Source: Asparagopsis taxiformis
Taxonomy: Eukaryota; Rhodophyta; Florideophyceae; Bonnemaisoniales; Bonnemaisoniaceae
DNA: 64,000 nt
Reading direction: 5' to 3'
NCBI GenBank assembly: GCA_030407315.1
Contig: JALQPE010000610.1
Location: 108,868-172,867 of the forward strand
Both the position numbers and the translations under genes were made by a program. This document shows, in pieces, positions 11,001 to 21,275 of the stretch (position 1 is its first letter; every line of letters starts with the position of its first letter). Below the pieces are notes generated by a model, which did not search any database, was not told the origin of the DNA, and was given only the letters and a program-made list of their open reading frames with translations.

Positions 11001-14000
11001 ATCCACACACTTACCGCAGTCCTCAAACAATGCAGGTAAGAACTTCACAGCGCTCGAGAGTGGGAAACAGTACGAACTGGGTTCTGGTGTCGCCCCGGCG
11101 CCCCATTATGTTCCGGAAAGTTCTGCCCTTGTGTCGAACAATGCGAACGCGAGTTTTGGAGGACTAGAGGGTGAGATGCAAAGGGCATCCTCAAGTGGTA
11201 CTCACGCCTCGCAATATGCTCCGCGACACCCGGCGGCGATAAACAACGCTACAAACTTTCTAGCGCATGGGAATCAAAAGCGTCCACCAGATGTACGAGG
11301 CCCCTATGCCGCATACTATCCCACACAGCCGCAGATTTCTGGGTCTGCAGTGAACGAGACAGGTGGATATTATCCAAGGCAAAATCATTTGCAGCAGTCG
11401 TCTTTTTCGGGTAGCGCTCCTGCTCCACAGTTCACCTCGCAATATACTTTGCCGCGGGGAAACAATGGATCACAGGGAAACCTTCAACTGCAGCATGCAG
11501 TATCAAAAGGTATCGGATATACCGCACGGTCAATTGCGAATAGGGGTTATGGAGTACAAGGAAACCACTTGCAATATTCGACGGTTTCGGTTACTACGCC
11601 GCAATATGCTGGAAGTGTTGGAAGGCCAACGACGAACAGTGTTGATGCAAGCTATGGAACACAAGGGAATCAGTTGCAACATGTTCATGGAGCGAATCGA
11701 TTTCCACCTTCGCATTCCTCGGACTATAGAAGTTCGGTACTGAACGCACCTATTATTAATTCAGACACAGATGTACTGAATGTGCAGCAGAAAACTGGAG
11801 TTCCTGTAACGTCTCAAAGTACCCCAAACGTTGCAAGAACACTGCGAAACCGGGAGCAAGTCAATTATTTCAGAGATGGAACCCAGGCTCGGGCAATATT
11901 ACCACTGCCTGCAGCTTCATATGTGCCTCGAAGTAGTGCATTGATAAGCCATGGCGCTTTCAGACAACGAACACAGCCATCACTTCCCTCCAAGATGGCA
12001 CGCAATACCTCAAAGCAAACGAGATCTGCGCGGGGTGTTGCATATCCAGCTACACAAGGTAATCAGACACACCATTTGACGTCAGTTCCCCCTCCTACGC
12101 CACAGCGTCCTCCGATTCAAACAGTCCCAAGCAATCCAGCTACGAACTCTCGAGCAAGTGAACTTCTGACAAGTAGACCGCAAATGATTCCTCCGGTCCA
12201 ACATACTTCAAGTTTTGCAACTACGAAGACAGGAAATTTTCCAGCTCATGGAAATCTGTCGCAACATGTCCTAGAACCATCCTCAGCATTACAATCTGCA
12301 CAGAACCAACAAACTACAGGGTCCAGTCGTATGCCGAAACAAGATTATGCTGTCCGTTCTGGTCGTGTTGAACAGGTACCACTTGCCACTCATTCAAGAC
12401 CACCCCCGAGTCCGAAACTTCCACAAAGCAATTCGGATGCAAACTGCGGTTCCCGTGCTAATCAGATACAACTCCCATCATCATTGCTTAGTTCAACTCC
12501 ACATGAAAGCCGGAATCGTGTATTATCAACACCAAGCAATCATGGAAGCAGTTCTGTGACCCAAAGAGGCAGTGCGCGTCATCTATCGCCGAAGATGACC
12601 GTAGCACAAGAACCGAGTATCAAACGAGCAAAATCGAACTCCAACCGGCGCAACATCAGCTCTAATGCTCAAGGACGAATTTCGCCATCGCCAACACCAG
12701 GTAAAAGTCTCAATACTGCCGTATCAAACGACATCCAGCCAAGATCTTCAAACCCAGTCAATCAAGCCCGTCCAGCATCGGGCTTTCCGATACGTGAAAG
12801 GAATCGCATCCCTGTCCTAGATGTTCCGAGTACAGGAGTGAACAGTAGTACGGGGATGGAATCCAAACCACGTGAAAATCAGTCTTCTCGCGTAACCACA
12901 TTAACGCCATCTGCATCGAAGAAATCCAAATCAATCCATGTTGCCTTGATGCCCAGGAAGCTAGCGTCAAACCGTGCGCACATGGTTCCAGCGGTGCCAC
13001 ATCAAAGATCACAATCGACGACGAATGTGACCCCATCGATGCGTGACAGCAGCCTGGACAATAATTCTGCAGCACGTACAGATGAGCAGCGCACATTGAA
13101 TATGTCTCCTTCTTCAGAACCTACAAATCGAGCCACTGTTGAAATGCGATCTGGAGTGACTGAAAGACCATCGCAATCGAAGTCATCTAAACTATTGCAA
13201 CCCACGGATCAATCTTTGTCAGCAGGGGAGAATGCCAGCACAGATTCTGAAGTACGTCGCGAAACACCAGCGGACAAGGGAACGCAGATAGTAGCAATTG
13301 GATCTGCTGTGGCTAAGGTTGACAGTGCACAGAACGATTCGGGACAGGTTACGGCTAAGGAGGTTTCTGGACAAGATGTAGCGCAGGATAAGGTTTTATT
13401 GGCACCTTCTAGCCATGAATCCAAGTCCAAACCTCAACCTGCGGTTCCTGGTATTGCCACCACATTCTCTGGTGTGGAGGGGAAAGTATCACAGTGTCTA
13501 TCTCCAGTGGCAACCCCTGAATGGGAACCTACCAGTGTACCTTCGATAGCGACGTCAAAGCCAATGGTCTCATCGTCTGCAGTGGAAGATAAGGAATCTG
13601 ACAGTGCGTGTCAAGATGCATCTCCGGACCTACCTTCTACTCTCATAGATACTGAAGCTACACAGGACAAAGTCAAAGAAGGTGAGCCAAATTCTAGTTA
13701 TGGAGAACGGCCATCTGAATGCATGATGGAGAACTATTTCGTGAAAGATTTAGATATCTCGCAGCATTCTCTTGAAATGGACTGGATGGTTGAAATCACT
13801 GGCCTGAAGGAATGTTCAAGTGAGGAGATGGAAGAAGACGAAGCTGAATGTAGCAGTGATGCATCTGGAAGAAGTGTCGACAGGGCGGACGATACAGGGT
13901 CGGTTCAGTGTCCAGATTGTGGAAAGATATATACGAGTCCGAAAACATTCCAAGGTCACTTGGTCACTTCGAATGGTGTAGATCATTGCACGCTGAAATG

Positions 14001-14115
14001 TTCCTTTACTGACTGTGGGGTCGTTTCATCATCAAAATATGCAGCCAAGCTACATATGAAAAGAGAACATCAAGCCAAGGATGCAGACACTCCCGCTGGT
14101 ATCTTCGAGACTTGA
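8026..14115 (+). CDS. Very large intrinsically disordered protein with two C-terminal C2H2 zinc fingers
   Basis: A single uninterrupted frame of 2029 codons runs from the ATG at 8026 (context ACCCATGGC); the frame is open back to an ATG at 7819, which would give 2098 residues. The first 300 residues are Ala/Arg/Lys/Pro-rich and carry two copies of GMAMRSGAVK (near 8557 and 8710). Residues about 450-1500 are Ser/Gln/Asn/Pro/Tyr-rich and contain a degenerate repeat of roughly 40 residues built on PSGTG...YG.Q...QP.N. An acidic region precedes two fingers at about residues 1961-2015: CPDC followed by two His, then C-x4-C-x12-H-x4-H. The layout suggests a nucleic-acid-binding regulatory or scaffold protein prone to condensation. 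No named family is recognised. The lack of introns in 6 kb is notable. Confidence 0.75.
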   Translation: MAPARKGVLAGDPTATPPASQVFTRWRKRHFQISTSPSRILNAAYVNAMADASETSDSTASDSLQIDAIAAAPISVPPRKRLQRVAAELQPPPKRHKRSVSGARIGNRRVQKTCAPDAAVQAVSLSSIVARKRPSRRVSPVTPPAVRSVKKRLPSTPSAARRRALAAREAPADGGMAMRSGAVKKTLDGAKRPSSTLQLLRRIQAAAPALQAPKKRAVKLLADAPDRGMAMRSGAVKQPLAPSRSPAKQPPSKRKLAHARSLASLSAPVKAQIDDAQYAGPAQLESKLALPTVNRSTAENAATVIYAAAHDMPSQRISPLTPTLLQPPATCPFTKSTSSATISAAVQPQPHDVVPNPISASPMPKRDIRMPKCTVAPTHLFEDQARRVSVSHSQSASKLKTVVLPDTSPPQPTVGILQAPVSLPISNLPVSAGPMSVDSPVTASAEQQSHRLSSPVQPSPSSFMVKPNGAISRSGSSVDQSPSSAPLPLPARHFPTRHASSMQTNDAQNVFFANAEGQPAPTAPRASQFVTYPAMPWQNDFVTQFGEERTHSQCTSPSTPPTTHPPTDSVTHMPSNAIVQFNARGRPAQPVSAFPAPYSQPYSNNIMSMPTATGINYTSRTVQSPSSNHVSSLQNSTVTNSLDGRQVHPGSSFPSRSQITPNNGSLGNHQAVLKNRTHMVQPQHSSLYVPPAPQSTANSAVPVSWGTRTNFATHPMRIPPGTLSPSHLAPNLVNSMPSGTVTDASYGNQIRQVPLYPSAQQPATNHAVSMSRSRTDYPTNLLITHGVSKDSTSRPPIPPRLPLPSGTGMLYGTQFPVSQVAPVSQQLAENHTRPMPGDTTGNFSDNGNMMQSISAVPPSSQDVSDRAMSIPSGTGVRHAPYGSSQQYPQLQTSKPPLSHNRDSATSHSVMTNLKTGRIEVQHFAPQSKPSPAMSIQNITQADDVKQGDRAQIARPKTSYPFRPNSNRVYMTSDAAVAHYRGSTSQAPLSHLQSTHLPQSSNNAGKNFTALESGKQYELGSGVAPAPHYVPESSALVSNNANASFGGLEGEMQRASSSGTHASQYAPRHPAAINNATNFLAHGNQKRPPDVRGPYAAYYPTQPQISGSAVNETGGYYPRQNHLQQSSFSGSAPAPQFTSQYTLPRGNNGSQGNLQLQHAVSKGIGYTARSIANRGYGVQGNHLQYSTVSVTTPQYAGSVGRPTTNSVDASYGTQGNQLQHVHGANRFPPSHSSDYRSSVLNAPIINSDTDVLNVQQKTGVPVTSQSTPNVARTLRNREQVNYFRDGTQARAILPLPAASYVPRSSALISHGAFRQRTQPSLPSKMARNTSKQTRSARGVAYPATQGNQTHHLTSVPPPTPQRPPIQTVPSNPATNSRASELLTSRPQMIPPVQHTSSFATTKTGNFPAHGNLSQHVLEPSSALQSAQNQQTTGSSRMPKQDYAVRSGRVEQVPLATHSRPPPSPKLPQSNSDANCGSRANQIQLPSSLLSSTPHESRNRVLSTPSNHGSSSVTQRGSARHLSPKMTVAQEPSIKRAKSNSNRRNISSNAQGRISPSPTPGKSLNTAVSNDIQPRSSNPVNQARPASGFPIRERNRIPVLDVPSTGVNSSTGMESKPRENQSSRVTTLTPSASKKSKSIHVALMPRKLASNRAHMVPAVPHQRSQSTTNVTPSMRDSSLDNNSAARTDEQRTLNMSPSSEPTNRATVEMRSGVTERPSQSKSSKLLQPTDQSLSAGENASTDSEVRRETPADKGTQIVAIGSAVAKVDSAQNDSGQVTAKEVSGQDVAQDKVLLAPSSHESKSKPQPAVPGIATTFSGVEGKVSQCLSPVATPEWEPTSVPSIATSKPMVSSSAVEDKESDSACQDASPDLPSTLIDTEATQDKVKEGEPNSSYGERPSECMMENYFVKDLDISQHSLEMDWMVEITGLKECSSEEMEEDEAECSSDASGRSVDRADDTGSVQCPDCGKIYTSPKTFQGHLVTSNGVDHCTLKCSFTDCGVVSSSKYAAKLHMKREHQAKDADTPAGIFET

Positions 14116-16333
14116 GAGGAACAGTTTACCCGCACTTCATCTGAAAATCAACCAGCAGGTAGGATAATTTTTCTTACCCTCTCGGGTCGAACTGACAGTT
14201 TGAACCTGCTGCACCTTCCAAGTTTTGCTTTGTCATGTTGGATTATTACAATCTCAGTAGCCTCCAAGGGCATGAAGCTTTTCACTATGTCTGAGAGACA
14301 TACCTTTCACTATCAAGATTTCCTTCATTTACCAAATATACATGTCAGGTGTAGAATGGAATTGGGCACACATCAAATGCCTTCGTAGCGCGCCGCACCC
14401 AAACACTCCGACAGAACTCAGGCCCTTTCCTAGTCTGCATTTTTTATTGTCGTTTCGCATCCAACTCTGCTCACGTGGTTGGATCTCTCAATGCACAGCT
14501 CCAGAGGAGCATACCAACAAAATCTGTGCCATTATTGACGGAGTAGTACCGTTACTAATGGTCTGGAACATATCATTGTATCATTTGTTGGTCAAGCTTC
14601 ATGAACCCAGGCCGGGGTCATGACTGTATTTTCGGCTAGTTCTGCCAACTGTGAGCGTACCCATTTACTGGTGTGGAAACAATATCATTTCAACATGGCA
14701 AACAGAAGAACTGGATGGGTGTGAGTACCATAGGACTGAAACAATTCTGTCATGCTTCCTGGCATCATGCATGTTCTAAAGCTGGATCGATATGAATGGC
14801 TGCTTCATGTGCCTGTGATGTTCGTTTGAACTCACACGGTGCAGTTCATGAGCAAGCCATGGCTAGCTTATCATATCACGTTTCCGCTCGCACTATGGGC
14901 GACAATGTATGAACACTGTAATTTTGCTGCGCCGTGGATGCCATTATCCCATTGTATATATTTCTCATTCTTTGTAAGACGTTCGCACGTAACACCCGTG
15001 CGCCATCATACTGCTTCGCAAATGCCATGGTGACTGCCAAACTACCAGAACGCCTTCGAAGATTACCCAACCACCGCTAATTTAAACTTAGTTTCCCGAG
15101 CTGCCTCTTCAAATCACTTTGTACCTAGATATCACACTAATTACACAAGCATATTACTCTTCGATGGGTTTGCCAATCTATCCATTCTGTTCACTTCAAA
15201 GAGTTCTGTGGAGAAATCTTGCCGAGAAAACCGTAGATGCCGAATCGGATTACCGCGTCATATTCTGTTTAGTATATATCTTCATTCTGTCTAGTGGAGC
15301 TTGTGAGTTTAAGCTTCGCGATGAAGAGGACAATCGCCGGAGTGACGTCCCATCTAAAGATCAATATAGTACCAGAAGCTGTAATCCTAGTAATTGGATG
15401 CATGTGTCGTCCGAAAGGCCTCTCATAGTATTCTTGAGAAGGAAAAATAAAATAGAGAGAGAACCTTCACGGCTGATATCAAACCACCCGGTCATTTGTG
15501 AATTCGATTTTTCCCTGGATCTTTGCGATTACTTTTCATCATCTTTTCTGAAGCCATCCATCTGCATGAAATTGGCAAAAGAAATATGACGAAGCAGAAC
15601 GTCTCATGCAAAGAAAGCTTGGGAGTAGAGCAATGAAGAGACTGTTCAACGGATCTTATTCTCGAGAGGAAGTCCTAAAGAACCGAAGTGGTGGAGTTTC
15701 ACCTGAATATCCTTCAATCTTTAGGGATTCACCTACAATAAAGTCAACATTTATCAGTTCTCCTAGTTGTATTCTTGAAATAGCAGGATATTGTGAGTAT
15801 ATTTTCTTCGCGTTGCCTGATTTGAAATTGAAATGTTCTTCCAGGACTAGGCAAGCCTGAAATAAGAACATGATACATCAAAAGTACTTTTAGTTACCAG
15901 TTATGTAGAAAGCCTGGAGAGTGTTTAGGAGTGTTTTAGGAAAAGGTTACACTTCTGTGACTGGCAACGCCAGGGATATTTTCTTGTCACCATAGAGAAT
16001 AAATGGGATCTGAGGAGGGCTGAGATTCTAGTCAACGTGCTCTATTGTATTTTGCGGCTGACAGTTTTGCAATATTTCGAAAGCAAGAGATCCCTTTTGA
16101 GTCAGAAAAATATGTTGTGCTCATCATAACACTTTCATCAAAAGATTTCAGTTGAATCCTGGCTTGGAGATTCAAGTTGTTGATCTTTCATGTCTCACCA
16201 TCCGAACATTTCGAGCAGCTTGAATGAATGCTTCTGTTTAAAAAGCCTTTCTGCAGTTCCAGCATCTCCCCTATATTTGATATCAGTGCTCTTCATGTCA
16301 CATCGATAAGTTTGCCTCTATCTCAACTGCGCA
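14116..16333. other. Intergenic region, no gene recognised
   Basis: About 2.2 kb between two same-strand genes. Open frames at 14342-14623, 15119-15589 and 15606-15860 lack motifs and have unremarkable composition. An unrecognised spliced gene in 15,100-15,860 cannot be ruled out. No tRNA-like fold was seen. Confidence 0.4.
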
Positions 16334-18124
16334 ATGTCCCCTGTGTCCACGACTGAATCCCTAATCGTAGAAAAAGACGAGCAGAAAGATGACAAAACGA
16401 AAGAAAGGTCATCGAATCATCGGCGGGGAAAAAATGAGAAAAAAGAGAGCTACGTGAAGGAAGCTCGGAGAATGATATCCAGATTACTGGAGGAAATCGA
16501 AAAAGACAACGCAGATGTCCAGGTGCACGACAGTTCCCTTGCATACTCTAAGAACCCACTGATTGCCTTCTCAACCTCCGAAACTGTTTCTGTGGAGAAA
16601 TTCCGAAATTCGGGTGGCCTTCGTTCGATCGTTGTTGCTATAAAAAAGCACCAAGCGTCAAGTGGGGTGGTTGATTCGGGATGCCGTGCTTTACAAGCTC
16701 TATGTCTCAAAGAAAGCTCTGTTGTGAAGGAATTAATCAGAGTTGGTGCGATTGATTCTATTGTATCGGTCATACAATCACAGTCTGAAAATGGAACGGA
16801 AGATGCTTCTGTTTCCGCTATTAAGACTCTGCGAAATCTCACGCAGAGCGAGGATGACCGGGCAAAAATATTCCTAGCAAAGGGGACCGAGGCGATTATT
16901 GATATGATGAATAAGAAAAGTGATAGCGCAAGGACACTATCTCATTCAGCTCTTTTCCTTTCAAACTTGGCATTTGGAAACACAGAAAGAAAAGAGTCTG
17001 TTGGACGCCTCAACGGCTTGAAATTGATTGCCTCTGGCATGAAGCAACATCCAGATTTCCAACCCATGCAGTCAAGAGGCTCACTGGCATTGCGAAATCT
17101 GTGCTTTAGTTCTGAATTCAACCAGAATATTGCAGGGGAGCACGGTGCTATAGAAGCATTACTTTCTGCAATCGAGAAGTACACAGGTGATCGAGAGATT
17201 GTTCACCAAAGTTGCGTCGCTTTGGTAAATCTTTCAAATTTGAACGAGGATAACCGCCTAAGGATTGTCGAAGCAGGAGGAGCACATTCTTTGGTGAAGC
17301 TACTGAAAAAGTATAAAGATTCTGCTTCTGCAAATGATGATTGTATCTCGGTTATAAGAAACATTTCGGTCGGAAGTCCAGAAGCACGACTTGAGATAGG
17401 AGTAAGTGGGGGAATCGAATGCATTTGCAAGGCTATGGAAAAGTTTCAGAGTGAAACCAAGTTAGTAGAAAAGGCTTGTACGGCGCTTCGATATCTTTGT
17501 TTCCTGAAGGAAAACAGGGAGAAAGTTGCACAATGCCATGGAATCGAAGCAATAGTATCCGCTATCAAGAAAAACTCGAGCTCTCCCGAAGCTGTCGAGA
17601 ACGCTTTACTAGCCATCGGGAATGCTACATTTGAGTGCGAAGAAAGCAAATCTGTAATCGGGAGATGTGGTGGGATAGGGATAATAATTGAAGCTATTGA
17701 ACAGCATCGTTTACGGGCCACAGTTCAAGAACATGGGTGCAGAGTACTTCGAAACCTTTCGGATGGGAATGAATTTAATCGGAAACTACAAACGCAGGGT
17801 GGTGCCATTAATACCGGAGTACTTGCTATGATGGGATACCCTGAAAATGCGTCAGTACAGGAGCAGGCTTGCGCTATGCTTCTCAACCTTTCGCATAGCC
17901 CGGGAAACATCCAGAAATTGGTTGAAGCTGAAATTGGCAGTCTTGCGGAAAAAGCTATGAATCAACATGCGAAGAATCGAGGAGTGCAACTTCAGGCGGG
18001 GTCTCTGTTACATCAATTGAATGGATTTCGTCCCGGTCAATCTTCAGATGCTTCAGTTGACACAGACCAGGTCTCTATTCGAAAAAAGAGGAGTATAATG
18101 AGGCGCATTTCGAAACGTGGCTAG
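16334..18124 (+). CDS. Armadillo-repeat protein
   Basis: 596 codons from the first ATG of the frame. The N-terminal 50 residues are highly charged (Lys/Glu/Asp/Arg-rich). From about residue 75 to 565 there are roughly a dozen tandem repeats of about 42 residues. They have the armadillo pattern, with recurrent A-L-R-N-L-(S/C), N.......GAI..I...I..H and V-Q-E-(H/Q)-(G/A)-C cores. The C-terminus is basic (RKKRSIMRRISKR), which could be a nuclear localisation or membrane-binding patch. Armadillo solenoids are protein-binding scaffolds. The uniform single-domain layout resembles the unassigned ARM-repeat proteins of algae and other protists rather than beta-catenin or importin alpha, whose specific IBB or catenin features are absent. 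The partner is unknown. Confidence 0.85.
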   Translation: MSPVSTTESLIVEKDEQKDDKTKERSSNHRRGKNEKKESYVKEARRMISRLLEEIEKDNADVQVHDSSLAYSKNPLIAFSTSETVSVEKFRNSGGLRSIVVAIKKHQASSGVVDSGCRALQALCLKESSVVKELIRVGAIDSIVSVIQSQSENGTEDASVSAIKTLRNLTQSEDDRAKIFLAKGTEAIIDMMNKKSDSARTLSHSALFLSNLAFGNTERKESVGRLNGLKLIASGMKQHPDFQPMQSRGSLALRNLCFSSEFNQNIAGEHGAIEALLSAIEKYTGDREIVHQSCVALVNLSNLNEDNRLRIVEAGGAHSLVKLLKKYKDSASANDDCISVIRNISVGSPEARLEIGVSGGIECICKAMEKFQSETKLVEKACTALRYLCFLKENREKVAQCHGIEAIVSAIKKNSSSPEAVENALLAIGNATFECEESKSVIGRCGGIGIIIEAIEQHRLRATVQEHGCRVLRNLSDGNEFNRKLQTQGGAINTGVLAMMGYPENASVQEQACAMLLNLSHSPGNIQKLVEAEIGSLAEKAMNQHAKNRGVQLQAGSLLHQLNGFRPGQSSDASVDTDQVSIRKKRSIMRRISKRG

Positions 18125-18648
18125 AGGATATAGCATGGACCTGAGGGATCATCTGGCGGATGTGGCGGAATATCGGACACATTTTCGTAGTGCATTCTAT
18201 GTCAAACCTCCCCAAAGATTGAGTAGAACATTGGCATGACGAAAACTATCGCTTTCCTCGTTTTAGCATTGTTATGCATCATTAGATGATGTTTAAGATA
18301 TATTCTACTACTGTATTTGCCAAATACAGTATATTTGGTAATCAATATAATCTTCAACAATTAAGTAGTCGGGTTCAGCGTTGTTCATGGAACTAAGTTT
18401 TGGCGAGTCATTCACTCCTTTAGAAAGCATACCTCCTTTTCTGGTTGCGCTGTCCACGTACTATACCCGCAAATTCCACTAATTTTCTTCAAAAAGAAAA
18501 TTTCGAAGATGTTATGAGGGTGAAGGAGCACATTTATTCCCATCTCAACTTGGGCAGACCATATGGCGAACGACGAACCTCTTTCTCCTCAGAACACCTG
18601 AGCATTGTTTAAATAAGTTGCTGAACCACTGTTTGACAAGCAACGGAA

Positions 18649-18721
18649 GGGCCCGTGGCCTAATGGATAAGGCGATAGACTTCTAATCTATAGATTGCGG
18701 GTTCGAGTCCCGCCGGGCTCG
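18649..18721 (+). tRNA. tRNA-Arg (anticodon UCU)
   Basis: Cloverleaf read directly: acceptor stem GGGCCCG/CGGGCTC (one G-U pair), D-arm containing AATGGATAAGGC, anticodon stem ATAGA/TCTAT around the loop CTTCTAA (anticodon TCT), and T-arm GCGGG-TTCGAGT-CCCGC. The 73-nt gene has no intron. The B-box GGTTCGAGTCC is intact. CCA is not encoded. Confidence 0.96.
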
Positions 18722-19217
18722 ACCAATCTTTTGAAGAGCTCTGCCTTCTGGTGAGTAGTGCTGGTGCAGCTGTTGTCAGTTCGGCCTCACTAATTCCCAG
18801 TTTTTGACTGACACTTGGAATTTGGTTCCGATATGAGGTAGGAACTTGAATTCAAATGTGAGCAGAGGAATGCACAATGCTGAACTTTCAAACGGTCCCA
18901 AGCTGTTCTGAAGAAGTGCAATCCAATGGCACTACTTCTCTCTACGCTCCGACCCAGTAGGTGACCGTTACGAAGAGCAATATGCATCAAAGTAATCTCA
19001 CTGCGGGCAAACCTTCACATCCGTTCAATTCTAGAACAGGCTCCTCAACTGCTTTGAGTATCCATCGACGTCATGCAAGCTACTTCAACGGTTTCCGGCT
19101 AACACTAATTATTCGTCTCACCGCCTCTTCCGTGTCGCATTCCGATAAGCTGTTGGTTGAAGTGTTGACATTTCAGTGCTTGCATGTTCCGTGACTCGTA
19201 GTATCTTATCCTTCAAA

Positions 19218-20306
19218 ATGGCTCCAGCAGACATATATCGAGATGACGCCGCACTTTTCGCTTTCTTGGATAGCCAAGCTGACGCACTGCAAGATTCACC
19301 ACTCCAAAAGTCTCGGAAGCAACCCGTGCACGCGGACCTCGATGTCTCGTTCACCACGCAGGACATTTTGCAGGGGCTTTCCACAGCGAATTCATTACTG
19401 ATTGAGGGGAACATATGTCCCCCACTACCCGACATCACGCCACAGCGTGATAACGTACCAGACATACTAGCCGCTGCACTGTCGTCTATTGTACGACTTT
19501 CCAAGTGCTGCAAGGCTAATGTCAATCTGCGTCTGGAGGCAGAGCGCAAGGCGCGAGAATCCGAACTGCGGGTTGAAGAATTGACTGCTTCAATTGACAA
19601 TCTTCAGTCTCGCATTTCCCGGAAAGAGTCTCAGGTTGCCGTCACACAGAACAAGCTTTCAGAGCTTGAGGCACGTTCGTCCCGTGAAGCCCGTCGGTTA
19701 AACTCTGAGTGTACGGATTTGAAGACGAAACTCGCTAATGCGAATCATCGCGAAAACCATCTCGTAATGGAAGCACGGAAACGAGAGAAGCAGTATACGC
19801 ATCTTCAGCAACGTGTGCATTCGCTACTGTCGTCCTCGAAGAAGATAGGTTTCAATCCACAGATAACTGTCGCAAGCGAATATATGCGGAGCAACGCGTC
19901 GAAATATGCTCGTAAGCCAGTCGGAAGGGGTGTCCCAAAGGGCGAAGCTTATATCAAACTTTTGGAAGAGTCAGATGGCAGTCGTTTCAGTGAAATAATG
20001 GGCGAGAATGATGAGTTTCGAAATCTCTTGCGCGCTATACAAGAGGAGCTCGATGATTTGATTCTGCAAAACCCGTCACTATTCCCTGCATTCTCTGGAG
20101 ATAAGAGTAATCTGCAGGAAACTTCGGAAGTTTCAGATGGTTCCGGGTCCGAAGTTGAGGACTGTGAAAACACAGCCCCAGATCCGCTATTGCCGGCGCC
20201 AAGTCTAGAGCAAATGAATCTTCCGTTTGATCTCATTCGAGAAGAATTTGAGGCTTCCCTCGAGCAAAAGTTCCAAATGATCAGAACTGCGTTATCCGGA
20301 GAATAG
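19218..20306 (+). CDS. Coiled-coil protein, ADIP/SSX2IP/Msd1-like
   Basis: 362 codons from the ATG at 19218 (context CAAAATGGC). The frame has no ATG upstream, only a possible GTG at 19176. Residues about 1-90 are a folded-looking N-terminal region. Residues about 95-210 form a long heptad-rich coiled coil with many Glu/Arg/Lys, ending in a KREKQYTHLQQRVHSLL segment. That last segment resembles the signature of the Pfam ADIP group (afadin- and alpha-actinin-binding protein, SSX2IP, fission yeast Msd1), whose members anchor microtubules at organising centres. An acidic Ser-rich segment and a short C-terminal helix follow. The family assignment rests on one stretch of pattern similarity and is tentative. 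The gene converges on the methyltransferase gene 99 bp downstream. Confidence 0.7.
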   Translation: MAPADIYRDDAALFAFLDSQADALQDSPLQKSRKQPVHADLDVSFTTQDILQGLSTANSLLIEGNICPPLPDITPQRDNVPDILAAALSSIVRLSKCCKANVNLRLEAERKARESELRVEELTASIDNLQSRISRKESQVAVTQNKLSELEARSSREARRLNSECTDLKTKLANANHRENHLVMEARKREKQYTHLQQRVHSLLSSSKKIGFNPQITVASEYMRSNASKYARKPVGRGVPKGEAYIKLLEESDGSRFSEIMGENDEFRNLLRAIQEELDDLILQNPSLFPAFSGDKSNLQETSEVSDGSGSEVEDCENTAPDPLLPAPSLEQMNLPFDLIREEFEASLEQKFQMIRTALSGE

Positions 20307-20405
20307 ATATAGGATGACAGAGAGTAATATACCAGAGATAATTATGTCGTATCTAAAGCAAACATATATCCTTCCACACGGTGTGCTCTACCACAATGGG
20401 TGCCT

Positions 20406-21275
20406 TCACGTGTTGAGAGCCAGCTCTAGGCAAATGACACTACCTCCGAGACTGTACTTCTGCTCAACTAATTTAAACCCAGCGTTCAACACCATTTCAT
20501 GGACGTTTTGATTCGGGTAACATCCTTTGGACATGGCTGCTGTAGGCTCGGCAGTCAAATTCTGATACGATGCGATCGCAGTATTGGGACTCAGAGAATG
20601 TTCAAGCAGAAAAACGCGAGAATCAACTGATTGTTTCAACATTCGACGCATCTCAAGCAATGCTTTATCGGGGTGTGGAAACACACAAAGACTGAACGTA
20701 TCTACCACACAATCGTAGGATCCTTCCCGAAGGTCGATTTTTTCCGCAAGTCCTTGAACTAATTTGACAGAGATGTTACGTTCCATACCATTCATGAGCT
20801 TCTTCCGTGCTTCAGCAAGCATTTCATTACTGAAATCAAAACCAGTGATAGACGATACTCGATTGGGATCGTAGAGAGGTAAGTTGACACCTGTTCCAAT
20901 TCCGACCTCGAGAACATCCCCAAATGCTTTTTCGAGCATCTTCGTTCGAAGCGCATCAAATCCAAAGAGCTTTGTGAAAAATGAACGACCATCAAGGAAT
21001 TCATAGTTGGACGCGTATTTGTCGTATTTGTCAAAATATGGAGAGTCTGCAAGCGCAGGCTTAACTAAAAGAGAGAGCGCATTGACAGAAAGCACCCGCA
21101 GAGCCCCTCGACGAGACAGAGACATTGCAGGGAATGAATATGCAAGACATGACAACTGCTTCGAGGCGATCGGAATTGCTCGGTACTTCGACCATGTTTG
21201 GTGTGGTATCAGAAACGCCTGAATAGAAATCGGACTGCTCATTCTAGTCCTGGGCTCACTAGAAACTCTGGCCAT
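20406..21275 (-). CDS. Class I SAM-dependent methyltransferase (Methyltransf_11 type), probably organellar
   Basis: 289 codons if started at the ATG at 21275; the frame stays open to 21503. The methyltransferase core begins near residue 80. Motif I is EVGIGTGVN (123-131), the acidic residue after beta-2 is in GFDFS, and a post-I segment reads YDCVVDTFSLCVFPHPD. The layout resembles METTL7-like and plastid type-11 enzymes. The N-terminal 78 residues are Ser/Arg-rich with few acids. They end in SRRGALRVLSVNALSLLVKPALAD, a twin-arginine plus hydrophobic stretch plus A-x-A-like site. This looks like a bipartite plastid-to-thylakoid-lumen (Tat) leader. The substrate is unknown and the start is uncertain. 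Confidence 0.82.
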   Translation of the reverse strand: MARVSSEPRTRMSSPISIQAFLIPHQTWSKYRAIPIASKQLSCLAYSFPAMSLSRRGALRVLSVNALSLLVKPALADSPYFDKYDKYASNYEFLDGRSFFTKLFGFDALRTKMLEKAFGDVLEVGIGTGVNLPLYDPNRVSSITGFDFSNEMLAEARKKLMNGMERNISVKLVQGLAEKIDLREGSYDCVVDTFSLCVFPHPDKALLEMRRMLKQSVDSRVFLLEHSLSPNTAIASYQNLTAEPTAAMSKGCYPNQNVHEMVLNAGFKLVEQKYSLGGSVICLELALNT

